Positions 22,253-31,196 are shown, counted from the first letter of the stretch. The stretch: DNA of 41,514 nt from a virus (IMGVR_UViG_3300046656_000525:1-41514); one strand, 5' to 3'. Notes: generated by a model not told the origin, from the letters alone. Numbers and translations are program-made.

Positions 22253-23391
22253 CAATCTATTATTTAGGCCACTTCGCTGATTATTCAGGCTATGGCAAGG
22301 CCGCACGGGATAATGTTAAATTGCTGGATTCCCTTGGCTATAATGTGATTTGTGGAAATATCAGTCATGATAACGAACTTATCCACCGAGGGCAATACTG
22401 GGTAGATCGAATCGCAGCAGGGCGTGATTTGCCAGAAGAGATCGATATTTTTATTGTCCACAAATCGCCTTGGAATCAGGATAATATTATAGAGCGGATC
22501 GATCAAGCGCCAGCAGCCCAGAAAGCTAAGCAAAAAATCTATTATACGGTTTTTGAAACGAGTCGCTGGCCTGAGCAGTGGAAAGAGCCTTTAAGCTATT
22601 TTGATAAAATCCTAACACCTAGCACTTGGCAAAAAGAAGCCGCTTTGGCTTTACTTGGTGATGGGTGGAAAGATAAAATCTCAGTAGTGCCTCACATTAT
22701 AGAGCCTACCCTGCATGAGCCCCTCAAAAATGAAATATTCACATTTTATTCTGATTTTTCACGGATTAGCCCCCGAAAAGGGCTGGATATCCTGCTCAAG
22801 GCGTATTTCTGGGCATTCACAAACAAAGATAAGGTGAAACTAAAACTGAAATTGCCGTCCAGTGATGCTTCCCGTCGTGAATGGCTCAAGTTACATCAAG
22901 AGGCCTATGATTGCTTTCGCTGGAAGGCCTCTGAATTGCCCATTATTGAAATCAACGAATCGCTTCTAAGTGATGAACAAATGCTGAAAAATATCCTTGA
23001 ATGCGATTGCTATGTTTGTCCAGCCCGTGGCGAAGGCTTTGCGATATCATTAGCCACTGCGGCAGTGAATGGTAAACCTTGCTTGGCGCCTGCAATTGTG
23101 GAATCGGCTGATGATATCGATGATGTTTTTTCATGGCACGCTGATTATTTATCGCCGAATTGTAGATTCCATGCGGAACAAATGTCTGTGGTTTCTGATG
23201 AGTTTTGGCGGGTAAAAATGATAATCAATACCGATGATATGTATTGGTTAGAAGGTGATTTAATTAGATTAAAACAAGCGATGAGCCATGCGGTTAACCA
23301 TAAAACCGATTTTATACCAGATTCCACCTGTATTGACTATCTAAGCGCTGAAAATGTGGGTAAATTTTTCACAGAGGCTTTTAACGCATGA
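22249..23391 (+). CDS. GT4-type glycosyltransferase 2
   Basis: 380 residues. The ATG at 22249 is chosen because GGAGG lies at proper distance and the ATGA overlap matches the neighbours; an ATG five codons earlier overlaps the ribosome site. YYLGHFADYSGYGKAARDN forms the first Rossmann loop, SRISPRKGLDILLKAY (about 170-185) the middle motif, and ARGEGFAISLATAAV (about 258 on) the donor-binding site. Diverged from glycosyltransferase 1, so the two probably add different sugars in series. Confidence 0.85.
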   Translation: MTIYYLGHFADYSGYGKAARDNVKLLDSLGYNVICGNISHDNELIHRGQYWVDRIAAGRDLPEEIDIFIVHKSPWNQDNIIERIDQAPAAQKAKQKIYYTVFETSRWPEQWKEPLSYFDKILTPSTWQKEAALALLGDGWKDKISVVPHIIEPTLHEPLKNEIFTFYSDFSRISPRKGLDILLKAYFWAFTNKDKVKLKLKLPSSDASRREWLKLHQEAYDCFRWKASELPIIEINESLLSDEQMLKNILECDCYVCPARGEGFAISLATAAVNGKPCLAPAIVESADDIDDVFSWHADYLSPNCRFHAEQMSVVSDEFWRVKMIINTDDMYWLEGDLIRLKQAMSHAVNHKTDFIPDSTCIDYLSAENVGKFFTEAFNA

Positions 23392-24077
23392 AAGTGAATG
23401 TCTGGTATATCCACGCCAAAGAAGATGCCGTATTGAACCTATCGCTTGAGCAAATGCGGAAGTATCCTTGGGTAAATCGCATTATCGCCGTGCATACCGA
23501 TGGCCTGAAATACTATAGCGCCGGGCCTAAGACGGCTGAAGTAATCGAAGATTTCGGTTCAGGCTGGATTCCAATAGAACAAGGCGGCTTTGATGAAATC
23601 AGAGCGCGCAATTTTGCGCTTGAATTAGCCATCCATGATGCTGATTGGGTTTTGAATTGCGATGCGGATGAGTTTTTCACGGAAGATTTTGGCGCTGAAA
23701 TAGAGAAAGCACATTCGGAAGGCTTTGACGCTATTAATGTTAACTGTAATCATTTTGCCGACCCCCGCACCCTAATCGATTTAGGGCATAGTGATTCCCA
23801 TATACGGGCCTTTCGTGCTAATAAAGACATGAAATATATCGCCAATACCAATGCTGAGTTCATGAAGGCGTACCCAAATAAGTCAATGCATTGCACTTTA
23901 TCAGGCGTTTCTAAGGTTAAACAGGTCGAAGGTATGTACCATATACATACTCATGATATGTATCCTTGGAAGCGCCGTGAGTGGCCCAAATATAAAAGGG
24001 TTGACTTTCTTTGGCCTGAGCATTATTTTAGATATTATCTCGCTTGTTGGAAGGTGGTTTTAAATGCCATTCAGTGA
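23388..24077 (+). CDS. GT2-like glycosyltransferase 3
   Basis: 229 residues, GT-A-like fold. ARNFALELAIHDADWVLNCD followed by ADEFF holds the DxD metal site (about residues 92-94) that binds the sugar-nucleotide phosphate. HIHTHDMYPWKRREW near the end could hold the His that coordinates the metal. Short relative to full GT2 enzymes. ATGA coupling to glycosyltransferase 2. Confidence 0.75.
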   Translation: MKVNVWYIHAKEDAVLNLSLEQMRKYPWVNRIIAVHTDGLKYYSAGPKTAEVIEDFGSGWIPIEQGGFDEIRARNFALELAIHDADWVLNCDADEFFTEDFGAEIEKAHSEGFDAINVNCNHFADPRTLIDLGHSDSHIRAFRANKDMKYIANTNAEFMKAYPNKSMHCTLSGVSKVKQVEGMYHIHTHDMYPWKRREWPKYKRVDFLWPEHYFRYYLACWKVVLNAIQ

Positions 24078-24699
24078 TAACTACACACATGCATTCATGA
24101 CAAAAGCTATTGCCGGTTTAATCAAACCCGATGAAAAGATCAAGATCCTTGATTGTGGTATCGGTGCAGGCAACATCGGCAAGGCCATCAAAGCCGCTTT
24201 TCCGACCTTTATTGCCGATAAGTCTATAATTTTAGACGGCTGCGAGGTTTTCTCGAAATATATCGATGATCAACGCCTTGCACACGAAATCGGCTTGGAT
24301 TTATCTGCCTATAACAAAGTCTCTAAAGGCGATCCAGAAGGCAATTTTGCACATCTTTTGGAAAAAGCTCGCAAAGAAGATTACGATATCATCATTTTCG
24401 GCGATTCCCTTGAGCACGTCCATTATCCTTGGGCCGAACATTCACTTTATCACGCATTACGAGTGGCTAATCTGGCCGTAATTGTGAATATGCCCTCGGT
24501 CGAGATGCCTCAAGACCCAGTTTACGGCAATGAATGGGAACGGCATAATTGTTTTATTAGCCCTGATCTAATGGCCTCATGGGGGGCTGAAAAACTGGCT
24601 GATAATGGCTCAGTTGCGTGTTATATTTTCAAGAAAAGCGAATATGAAGCCAAAGCAGTTCGCAGGCTGAAAAAGCATAAGGAGCCAAATAATGGATAA
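24064..24699 (+). CDS. Class I SAM-dependent methyltransferase
   Basis: 211 residues. Motif I ILDCGIGAGNIGKA (about 28-41) is a nucleotide-binding Gly loop; DIIIFGDSLEHVHYPW (about 107-122) matches motif IV with the D-x-LEH signature of small-molecule or sugar methyltransferases; VIVNMPSVEMP follows as in O-methyltransferases. Ribosome site GGAAGG. It sits between the sugar transferases and a beta-rich protein, so it may methylate the added glycan. Acceptor unknown. Confidence 0.75.
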   Translation: MPFSDNYTHAFMTKAIAGLIKPDEKIKILDCGIGAGNIGKAIKAAFPTFIADKSIILDGCEVFSKYIDDQRLAHEIGLDLSAYNKVSKGDPEGNFAHLLEKARKEDYDIIIFGDSLEHVHYPWAEHSLYHALRVANLAVIVNMPSVEMPQDPVYGNEWERHNCFISPDLMASWGAEKLADNGSVACYIFKKSEYEAKAVRRLKKHKEPNNG

Positions 24700-25099
24700 G
24701 ACTTACCAAAGCCGTGTTGTTTTTAGTTTGACTCCTACAAGCGGAGAAGGGTTCAAGTCGGTAGTTCTTTGCGAAGATAGTGGGCTTACTCCGGATCTTA
24801 CCTGGACAGTTTATGATAGCTTTGGCAATGCAAGCGATATTACAATCAACCAATCATTTAATCGAGCCCGTGTTTCTGGTGTAGCTGCGGTAATGACAAC
24901 CCCAACATCAATTTCGCTTAATTTTGAAGACGATCCCCAAGACGCAATCAGCTTAGGTGCGGCTGAGCCTTATAATTTTAACATGCAAATCCCTTTCATT
25001 CAAACATTCAGATTTACACGCCCAATCAATCGTATCCGTGCTATACATGGTGGCGGTGCGCCTTCTACTGATGTCTGTATTGAGCTTTGGAACGAATGA
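24692..25099 (+). CDS. Beta-rich structural-type protein inside the glycan cassette
   Basis: 135 residues with a perfect AAGGAG site. The composition (Thr, Ser, Asn, Asp, few Lys, alternating strands, no helices) resembles phage head-decoration or fibre proteins rather than enzymes. No signal peptide. Overlaps the genes on both sides, so it is co-expressed with them. It might be the glycan acceptor or a virion component; neither is shown. Confidence 0.55.
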   Translation: MDKTYQSRVVFSLTPTSGEGFKSVVLCEDSGLTPDLTWTVYDSFGNASDITINQSFNRARVSGVAAVMTTPTSISLNFEDDPQDAISLGAAEPYNFNMQIPFIQTFRFTRPINRIRAIHGGGAPSTDVCIELWNE

Positions 25100-25710
25100 T
25101 AGCCCTACCTGAACGATACTGGGAAGACAATGCAGGACACTTAGAGCTCGGCGTGCCTTGGATAACCCCAGGGGCGTATTCGTTTTTAGAGTTTATCTTA
25201 GCTAAGACCTCACCAAGGGGCAAAGGCCCTTATTCGTTAGAAATCGGTGCTGGTGGATCAACCCGATATTTTAAAAACAGATTCAATAATCACTTGGCTT
25301 TGGAAACCGACAAAGAATGGGCCGAAAAAGTGGAAAAAACCCTCGGTTTTGAAGGAACGGTGCATTGTTTAGGGCGTCAAGACGAAATAGTCGATGTGAT
25401 CTATTCTATTCCAGCTGAGGTTTTTGAGCTAATATCGATAGACTCGGTTAAGGGCTACAACCGCGATACTTTTCTTAAGGCTATCTTAGATTCAAGGTTA
25501 TTCACTTATAGAGCTATTTGGGTGCTTGATAATTATGCCTCAGCCGATTTATGGCCAGAAACTCATGATTTTACCGTAAATCAAATGATCGATTACATGT
25601 ATCCTGACAACCCAGCTTTGAGACGCTTTGTAGGCATTGATTTTGATGATTCCCATTGGCACGGCAAAGGCACGCGTATAATCTTCCCAAAAGAGCTTCT
25701 TAGCGCATGA
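25096..25710 (+). CDS. Methyltransferase-fold protein
   Basis: 204 residues from the ATG at 25096 (ATGA overlap; an in-frame TTG three codons earlier is less likely). YSLEIGAGGSTRYF (about 45-58) is a SAM-type Gly loop; FELISIDSVKGYNRDTF and AIWVLDNYASADLW follow the strand order of Rossmann methyltransferases. Proteins of this shape occur in glycan gene clusters. Substrate unknown. Confidence 0.65.
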   Translation: MIALPERYWEDNAGHLELGVPWITPGAYSFLEFILAKTSPRGKGPYSLEIGAGGSTRYFKNRFNNHLALETDKEWAEKVEKTLGFEGTVHCLGRQDEIVDVIYSIPAEVFELISIDSVKGYNRDTFLKAILDSRLFTYRAIWVLDNYASADLWPETHDFTVNQMIDYMYPDNPALRRFVGIDFDDSHWHGKGTRIIFPKELLSA

Positions 25711-25961
25711 TTGTTGACCAGATAGAACCCCGCCGCGAATATTCGATCTCAGAACTATTCAACACCATCAAAATCGGCGAAAATACCATTTACCGAGGCA
25801 TATATCGAGGAGAGCTTAAGGCATTTAGGACCAATAACGGGCGCGGCAAATATCTTATTCTCGGGAAAGACTTTATAGAGTGGTATTACAACAAGCCCTA
25901 TGCTTTTTTTTTGCCTGAGAGATACCCAAATCAACCCAGCTCTACCCGAGGCAACGAATAA
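25707..25961 (+). CDS. Excisionase-type HTH protein
   Basis: 84 residues. EYSISELFNTIKIGENTIYR, then GIYRGELKAFRTNNGRGKYL and DFIEWYY match the winged HTH of the MerR/excisionase type. It lies next to the terminase genes, where a small DNA-binding protein might help recognise the packaging site. No integrase was found, so an excisionase role is unlikely. Confidence 0.65.
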   Translation: MIVDQIEPRREYSISELFNTIKIGENTIYRGIYRGELKAFRTNNGRGKYLILGKDFIEWYYNKPYAFFLPERYPNQPSSTRGNE

Positions 25962-26356
25962 TGGGCAAAAGACGGGCGAAAGAAGTGGTCGAAACGCCCA
26001 AAAAAGAAGTCGCAATGGTCGCAGTTCAGAAGCCAAGTGATTATAAGGCCTATAACATCTGGGAACAGATAGAACAGACCCATCGAGATAACGTCGAGGA
26101 CGGAATCGAAATAGCCAAACAAATCCGCGCTATCCTGCGCAGCTCAGAGCCACCCGATCTAAAATCACTCTATGCAATAGCCAGCGCCCTTAAAATCAAT
26201 GGTGAAGCGCTCAGAGATTGGATCGAGCAATCACGGAAATACAACTTTTGGGGCACTATTTCCAATGTTGAGGACCAAATACAGGCTGAGAAGCTAAGGC
26301 AGATTGCCAAAAGAGATCTGCAAATTGAGTCAGAACCCGAACTTATCACAAATTGA
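25961..26356 (+). CDS. terS: Probable terminase small subunit
   Basis: 131 residues, immediately upstream of the large terminase. The N-terminus is Lys-rich; the rest is helical with a possible HTH (PDLKSLYAIASALKINGEAL, then RDWIEQSRKY). Small subunits bind the packaging site and load the ATPase. TAATG coupling to the HTH gene. The assignment is by position, size and helical content, with no diagnostic motif. Confidence 0.6.
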   Translation: MGKRRAKEVVETPKKEVAMVAVQKPSDYKAYNIWEQIEQTHRDNVEDGIEIAKQIRAILRSSEPPDLKSLYAIASALKINGEALRDWIEQSRKYNFWGTISNVEDQIQAEKLRQIAKRDLQIESEPELITN

Positions 26357-26504
26357 CGATCTAATTCCATAACCGAAAAATGCCAATCATCCACGGGCAG
26401 GATAAAAGGTTTGGCGGGAGTAAAATATCGCAACTCTGATCGAATCTGGGCTGCTTCAGTGGCAAATACACGCTACGAGAAGCATACTTCGCAAAGAATG
26501 TGAT
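26357..26504 (+). other. Gap whose open frame probably encodes the terminase N-terminus
   Basis: In the terminase frame the sequence is open from 26424 to 26504, after a TAA at 26421. It encodes NIATLIESGLLQWQIHATRS and RKECDV, typical of the segment just before a terminase Walker A. There is no ATG, GTG or TTG in that stretch. In another frame an ATG at 26380 encodes MPIIHGQDKRFGGSKISQL and stops at 26437-26439. Confidence 0.6.
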
Positions 26505-27740
26505 GTGCTTTTGCTTACGGGCGGCTTTGGCAGCGGGAAAACGGCCGTCGATTCGCATATAGTGCAGAAACTATGCTATGAAGAAAAACGGCAGGGGATT
26601 GTGATTGGAAATACGTTTTCTACCCTCAAGGATACGGTATCTATCACATTAGATGAAGAAATCGGCGAAATCTTTATAAAAAACAAACGCCTTTCAAGCC
26701 CTTTACAGTGGCAGTTCCTGTCGAAACAAGGCGAATCTACCTTACTCTCGCGTACAATGCGGTATGGCCATGAAGCTCAGCCGCGGCTAAAATCAATCAA
26801 TGCAGACTTTCTTTGGTTAGTAGAAGCCACGGAATTGCCACAGGAAGCTTTTACTATCGGGCTAAGCCGGCTGCGTAAAGCCGGTAAGGATGGCTATTAT
26901 CCTATTGTCGTAGAGACGAATCCCAGCTCTAAGCAGAATTGGGTGTATAAGGCCTTCTTGGAAGACTCGGTTGAAAAGTATCGCAATCCCGATAATACTT
27001 GGTGGATCCAAGAGAAGGACGTCCAACATAGGATAGGCCAGACGGTTTATAACCTGAAAATACGTGCTATAAACACAACTACGTTAGCTAATCCGCATTT
27101 CCCAGAGACAACTCTAAGCCTAATGCAATCGACATATTCACCGGCTGAGATTGCGCGTCTGATTTATGGTGAATGGAACGCCAATGAAGGCCGAGTTATT
27201 GAGGTTTATACAGTTTTTGACGTGCCAGCTGACCTAAAGGGCCACGCCTCGAAATATGATAGAATTATCTTAGGCGCCGATCCCGGGTTTGATCATCCCA
27301 CCTGTGTAATGTTTATTGGCCAAAAAGGCGATCAATGGGAAGCATTTGATGAGATCTATGTGAGAGAGTCGAGTATTCGCAAGGTCTATGCGGACGTCAT
27401 GACACGCCTTGAGACATGGGGTCTTGAGAAACGCGAACTTATCATCAACATCGACCCAAGCGCTTCGGGCTGGATGGCTGAGTGGCAAGACATAGCAGGA
27501 CAACGTATTTGGGCATATAAGGCCCGCCACCGCGGCACAGACCCGGCATTGAATAGGGCTATTCGCATAGGCGAGAAATTACGTATCAAAAAATTACAGG
27601 TTTCGGCACTTTGCAAGAATTTGATCAATGATTTTGAGCAAACGGTTTACAAAAAAGGTGCCAAAGAGCAGATCGATAAGCAATCCTATGATCCACACGC
27701 ATTAGATGCCCTTGGCTATGGCATTACTGAGTTTATTTGA
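26505..27740 (+). CDS. terL: Terminase large subunit
   Basis: 411 residues from the first usual start, a GTG. The ATPase domain has Walker A GGFGSGKT at residues 6-13 and a Walker B-like FLWLVEATE near residue 105. The nuclease domain has ADPGFDHP (about 259), NIDPSASG (about 315) and a final DPHALDALGYG, supplying the metal-binding Asp residues of RNase H-like terminases. It cuts and pumps DNA into the prohead. The Walker A lies too close to this start: relatives have 20 or more residues before it, and the frame is open upstream to 26424, so the true protein is longer. Confidence 0.9.
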   Translation: MLLLTGGFGSGKTAVDSHIVQKLCYEEKRQGIVIGNTFSTLKDTVSITLDEEIGEIFIKNKRLSSPLQWQFLSKQGESTLLSRTMRYGHEAQPRLKSINADFLWLVEATELPQEAFTIGLSRLRKAGKDGYYPIVVETNPSSKQNWVYKAFLEDSVEKYRNPDNTWWIQEKDVQHRIGQTVYNLKIRAINTTTLANPHFPETTLSLMQSTYSPAEIARLIYGEWNANEGRVIEVYTVFDVPADLKGHASKYDRIILGADPGFDHPTCVMFIGQKGDQWEAFDEIYVRESSIRKVYADVMTRLETWGLEKRELIINIDPSASGWMAEWQDIAGQRIWAYKARHRGTDPALNRAIRIGEKLRIKKLQVSALCKNLINDFEQTVYKKGAKEQIDKQSYDPHALDALGYGITEFI

Positions 27741-27765
27741 CCTATCCTAATAATCGAGTTATATT
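27737..27765 (+). promoter_or_regulatory. Promoter for portal and head genes (leaderless candidate)
   Basis: TTGACC (27737-27742), 17-base spacer, TATATT (27760-27765). The -10 ends six bases before the portal ATG, so transcription would start at or next to the ATG. No ribosome site is present. The motif TTATATTATA recurs at 31197. Confidence 0.7.
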
Positions 27766-27771
27766 ATATCC

Positions 27772-29430
27772 ATGCTAACTAGTGGCGCTCTATCATCCCT
27801 CGAAGCTCTAATCCCGGCAAAGCAGCGCGAAATGCTGCAAAGGCAGAACTGGCAGACCTTTCAAGCACATATCGACCGACGCTTACGTATGTATGCTGAT
27901 AACTGGGTATCAATGCTCAGGCGTTATATTATCAGCCAGATCAGCCCAGAAACACAGGCCCAATTCTTTGATAATCCAGTGGGCATCAATCGCAATCCGA
28001 CCGAGTTTGATGATGTTGTAGCACCTCGATGGCCACTTCCTATTACCATTAACCTAATCAAGAGGGTAGTAAATGAGATTTCTTTGGTCTATAATACGAC
28101 AGCTAATCGTACATTTAGTCTGGAATCTATTGACGAAACCAATTCGACGGCGGAAAGCCCCGGCGAAACAGTAACAGAAGATAGCGAGCGATTTGCTGAG
28201 ATAGTAGGTGCCGATTACAACAACAAAATGGCCTATGTAAATCGGTTAGTGAACCTATGCAATTGTGTATTAATTAGGCCGGTAGTGGACGCAAATTATG
28301 AATCTGGATTCCGCCTCGATATCATCACGCCCGATATGTTTACACCAATTCAATCATTACAAGACCCAGAACGGCTTATCGGCGTAACGTATGTAATCGA
28401 CCTCACTGACACGCCATCCACATTAAACACTACACGCAAGGAAATCCTGATCTATATGGGTGAAGAAGGTGAAGAGGGATTTATCGCAGAGATTGATAAC
28501 GGCAACTATACGCAACCCGAGAAGAAACCTTACCCTTTCCTTTATAAAAGTGAAAAATACCTACCTTTTGCGGTATTTCGCAATGAGGAACCTTTGCTAG
28601 GTGAGTTTATCAATCGTACCTCAGGGCGTGACCTCTATTTAGGCACATTACAGACTGGATACCTGCTCAGCTTATGGATGAGAGCATATCGCGAGGCGTC
28701 TGGGAAGCAGATTATCATCAGTGGTAAATCAGCAGGTGAGTTTACGCCGAAATCTTTCATCAAAGACGAGGCCGCTGTCTGGATGTTTCCATTCGATAAA
28801 GATACAGCGATGATTGAACAGCTGGATCATAGCCGCGACTTAACAGGTCAATGGGAAGCCTTAGAGCGGTATATGGAATCAGTTCTTAATGGCTATGGAA
28901 TCAGCTTAGACAAGTTTAAGGCAGTACCCCAATCAGGTATTAGCCTTAAAATCCAAAACGAGTCTATCATCCAGCTTATCAAGGGTCAATGGCCATATTA
29001 TCGGCGTGGCGAAACCGATTTAGCTAACATTATCCGCAAATTGAATAATACTACGCCCGGCATGAAAGGGATCCCTGATGATTACGAGTTTGTTATTAAT
29101 TTTGGGCCACTACCCTATGAACCAGAACCAGTCGAGATGTACGAGAAATTGCAACCTATGGTTGATGCTGGATATCTCAGCTCAGCCCAGCTTATGATGA
29201 TGATCGACCCCGATATCAAATCAGAAGAAGACGCCCAAGAGCAAATATTACGCAATTTGCAGGCAAACCGGGCCTTAAAAAAGTCATCAGCTCAATTCGC
29301 TATGCCCAATAGTGCACTTACTCAAGGGGCTCAGGCACCCGTCGCAGCCCCTAACTTGCCAATGCAGCCGAAACAACCTAATCCGCCAATCGATCTAACC
29401 GGGGGCGCTCAAAATGGCCCAGTTAAATGA
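27772..29430 (+). CDS. Portal protein (SPP1 gp6-like)
   Basis: 552 residues. LPITINLIKRVVNEISLVYN (about 85-105) and later QSGISLKIQNESIIQLIKGQWPYY are typical of the SPP1-type portal stem and clip region. The C-terminus has INFGPLPYEPEPVEMYEKLQ, then MVDAGYLSSAQLMMMIDPDI, and EEDAQEQILRNLQANR, a strong signature of that family. Portals form a 12-mer ring through which DNA enters. It follows the terminase and precedes the MuF-like gene, the usual order. The start is by the only early ATG. Confidence 0.85.
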   Translation: MLTSGALSSLEALIPAKQREMLQRQNWQTFQAHIDRRLRMYADNWVSMLRRYIISQISPETQAQFFDNPVGINRNPTEFDDVVAPRWPLPITINLIKRVVNEISLVYNTTANRTFSLESIDETNSTAESPGETVTEDSERFAEIVGADYNNKMAYVNRLVNLCNCVLIRPVVDANYESGFRLDIITPDMFTPIQSLQDPERLIGVTYVIDLTDTPSTLNTTRKEILIYMGEEGEEGFIAEIDNGNYTQPEKKPYPFLYKSEKYLPFAVFRNEEPLLGEFINRTSGRDLYLGTLQTGYLLSLWMRAYREASGKQIIISGKSAGEFTPKSFIKDEAAVWMFPFDKDTAMIEQLDHSRDLTGQWEALERYMESVLNGYGISLDKFKAVPQSGISLKIQNESIIQLIKGQWPYYRRGETDLANIIRKLNNTTPGMKGIPDDYEFVINFGPLPYEPEPVEMYEKLQPMVDAGYLSSAQLMMMIDPDIKSEEDAQEQILRNLQANRALKKSSAQFAMPNSALTQGAQAPVAAPNLPMQPKQPNPPIDLTGGAQNGPVK

Positions 29431-29674
29431 GATAGCCCAAGATTTTGGGGACACTCTATCCATATTTCAAGCTGACAACCGGGAAATAGGCAAAAATCTA
29501 CCTATACAACAGACATTAGAACAATTATTAGCAGAACCGGATAACATAGAGGCAGCGTTTATGCTCTTGCGTACATGGGCCGAGGAAAACTGGGTGCCAT
29601 TAATTTTAGAGCAAGGCACGGAAGCCCAAAAAGCGGCAATCCAGACGGCATTTGCATTGGCAGAGCCAGAATGA
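29414..29674 (+). CDS. Small head-module protein of unknown function
   Basis: 86 residues, acidic and helical. Its ATG lies in the last 17 bases of the portal gene, with GGGGGCGC upstream. It ends in ALAEPE and overlaps the next gene by ATGA. Perhaps a head assembly factor; no family recognised. Confidence 0.65.
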   Translation: MAQLNEIAQDFGDTLSIFQADNREIGKNLPIQQTLEQLLAEPDNIEAAFMLLRTWAEENWVPLILEQGTEAQKAAIQTAFALAEPE

Positions 29675-30126
29675 GTATGAATGTTAAGGGCGGCATTGAC
29701 TGGGATAATATAGAGAAACAGTTATCATACACCAATAGCGAGCAATTCGAGTTTGGATTTATTGTAGTACAGGCAATCGTCGATGGCATTATTGAGCAAG
29801 TGACCTACAAAGGGCAGCCACTGGACATTAACTCAAAGCGCCGATTGGCCCAGAAAATGCGTCTTGGCAAGCCATTGAAAAGCTTGATATTCACGGGGCA
29901 TCTATCGGACGAATCCAGCTATGAAGTTAATTTACGTGACAAAAAACTCACGATTACGCTGGAATCGGGATATGCACCTGTCCATTTGGACTTGATATTG
30001 ATAAGCGGTGCCACTGGAAAGAATTACAAGGATTTTTTCGGCGTATCAGCAGCTGCATGGAAGGAAATTATGGCCCTGGCTCGAAAATTAGTGCTTGAGA
30101 AATTACAGGGGCTCAAAATTGGCTAG
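29671..30126 (+). CDS. Head-module protein of unknown function
   Basis: 151 residues from the ATG at 29671, preferred over an earlier in-frame codon because of the ATGA overlap. A strand-rich core (GHLSDESSYEVNLRDKKLTITL) and a C-terminal basic helix. It may be a minor head or neck protein, judging by position between portal and MuF. No motif. Confidence 0.65.
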   Translation: MSMNVKGGIDWDNIEKQLSYTNSEQFEFGFIVVQAIVDGIIEQVTYKGQPLDINSKRRLAQKMRLGKPLKSLIFTGHLSDESSYEVNLRDKKLTITLESGYAPVHLDLILISGATGKNYKDFFGVSAAAWKEIMALARKLVLEKLQGLKIG

Positions 30127-30970
30127 TCCTAATGTCGAATTGCAGTTACTTGACGCCCGCTTGAATGAATTGCTTCGCACGCTCACAAGTACCCTGCAAT
30201 TAGAGATCAATCAGGCAGTTGCCAATGGCACCGATCCGCAAGCCGTTATTCGCAATATCATCAATCAAATAGAGACGGGAACCGGCCGGTTTGGTGGCCT
30301 AATAAATGCGATATCAGATACACCGACCCAGACTATTCGCCAAATATTCACAGAGACGCAATCACAAGTGGGTGCAGGCATTGCAGCCGGTCAGCCAGCT
30401 GAAGCGGTATTGCCCGCAAGTCAGGGCTATACAGTTGAATATAAACCCGATGGCACAGTAACTGCCAGAAAGCCGAGTTCGCGAACATTGGATGAGAAAA
30501 GACAGACGGCAATGGCGAATGAACGTGCAGAAACCGAGCTTATGTGGATGGCGATTTTTACTAACACTTGCATTGACTGTATTGGGCTCAGTGGGCAAGT
30601 TAAGACATTAGCCGAGTGGAAAGCCTCGGGATATTGGCCCGGCAATGGGCATACGCGCTGCGGTGCTAATTGTAAATGTCAACTCGTACCCACAACTACA
30701 TTGCAAGAGCGATTTGGTGGCGAATCGGTAGAATCAATTCAAGCCCGATTACAGAACGGAATACAACTACAGAAGCGGAAAATAGAAGAGTTAGAGACCA
30801 TAAGAGGTGAAAAGTTTGCAGGCTCTACGTACGACCAAAAACTGGGTCAGGTCAGAAGCGAGTTTTTCAACCCCAATTTTGAGAAACGAGAGCCATTATT
30901 TATCAAGACCGAGCCGAAATCACTTGGCAACGCATTCATCAAAAACGCCGAACAAGCATATGGAGAATAA
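30119..30970 (+). CDS. MuF-like minor head protein
   Basis: 284 residues; a TTG at 30119 with AGGGG at good distance is the likely start, inside the preceding gene. The C-terminal zinc-like module TNTCIDCIGLSGQV (about residue 148), then GHTRCGANCKCQLVP (about 176-190) is the MuF/SPP1 gp7 hallmark. The N-terminal 130 residues are helical. MuF proteins ride in the capsid and aid head assembly or DNA entry. Location after the portal is typical. Confidence 0.8.
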   Translation: MASPNVELQLLDARLNELLRTLTSTLQLEINQAVANGTDPQAVIRNIINQIETGTGRFGGLINAISDTPTQTIRQIFTETQSQVGAGIAAGQPAEAVLPASQGYTVEYKPDGTVTARKPSSRTLDEKRQTAMANERAETELMWMAIFTNTCIDCIGLSGQVKTLAEWKASGYWPGNGHTRCGANCKCQLVPTTTLQERFGGESVESIQARLQNGIQLQKRKIEELETIRGEKFAGSTYDQKLGQVRSEFFNPNFEKREPLFIKTEPKSLGNAFIKNAEQAYGE

Positions 30971-30971
30971 A

Positions 30972-31196
30972 ATGGAAACTTTTCAAGCATCTATAAAATA
31001 TTTTCGTGAGCTGAAAGGGTACAGTCAAACAAGCCTTGCAAAGGCAATTGGAATAAGCAGATCAGCCTATAACAGGCTTGAATTAGGGAAAACAATTCCG
31101 CATCCATTAACGCTTAAAGCTATATGTGATATTTTTTGTTTTGATAAATTGGAAGCTGAATGGCTAAAAAACTTGTTGCCGTCCAAGAAAATGTGA
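30972..31196 (+). CDS. XRE-family HTH regulator inside the head module
   Basis: 74 residues behind GGAGA. YFRELKGYSQTSLAKAIGIS, then RSAYNRLELGKTIPHPLTLK is a clear Cro/CI-type HTH (helices 2-3 at TSLAKAIG and RSAYNRLE). It has no dimerisation domain beyond a short helix. It is placed between MuF and scaffold, where structural genes are expected. It may be a late-stage repressor acting on the promoter just downstream or elsewhere. Confidence 0.85.
   Translation: METFQASIKYFRELKGYSQTSLAKAIGISRSAYNRLELGKTIPHPLTLKAICDIFCFDKLEAEWLKNLLPSKKM

Noticed and set aside
25707-25961. Excisionase call as evidence for an integration module
   Set aside because: The HTH type is common for many small DNA-binding proteins; no integrase or attachment site was seen near it.
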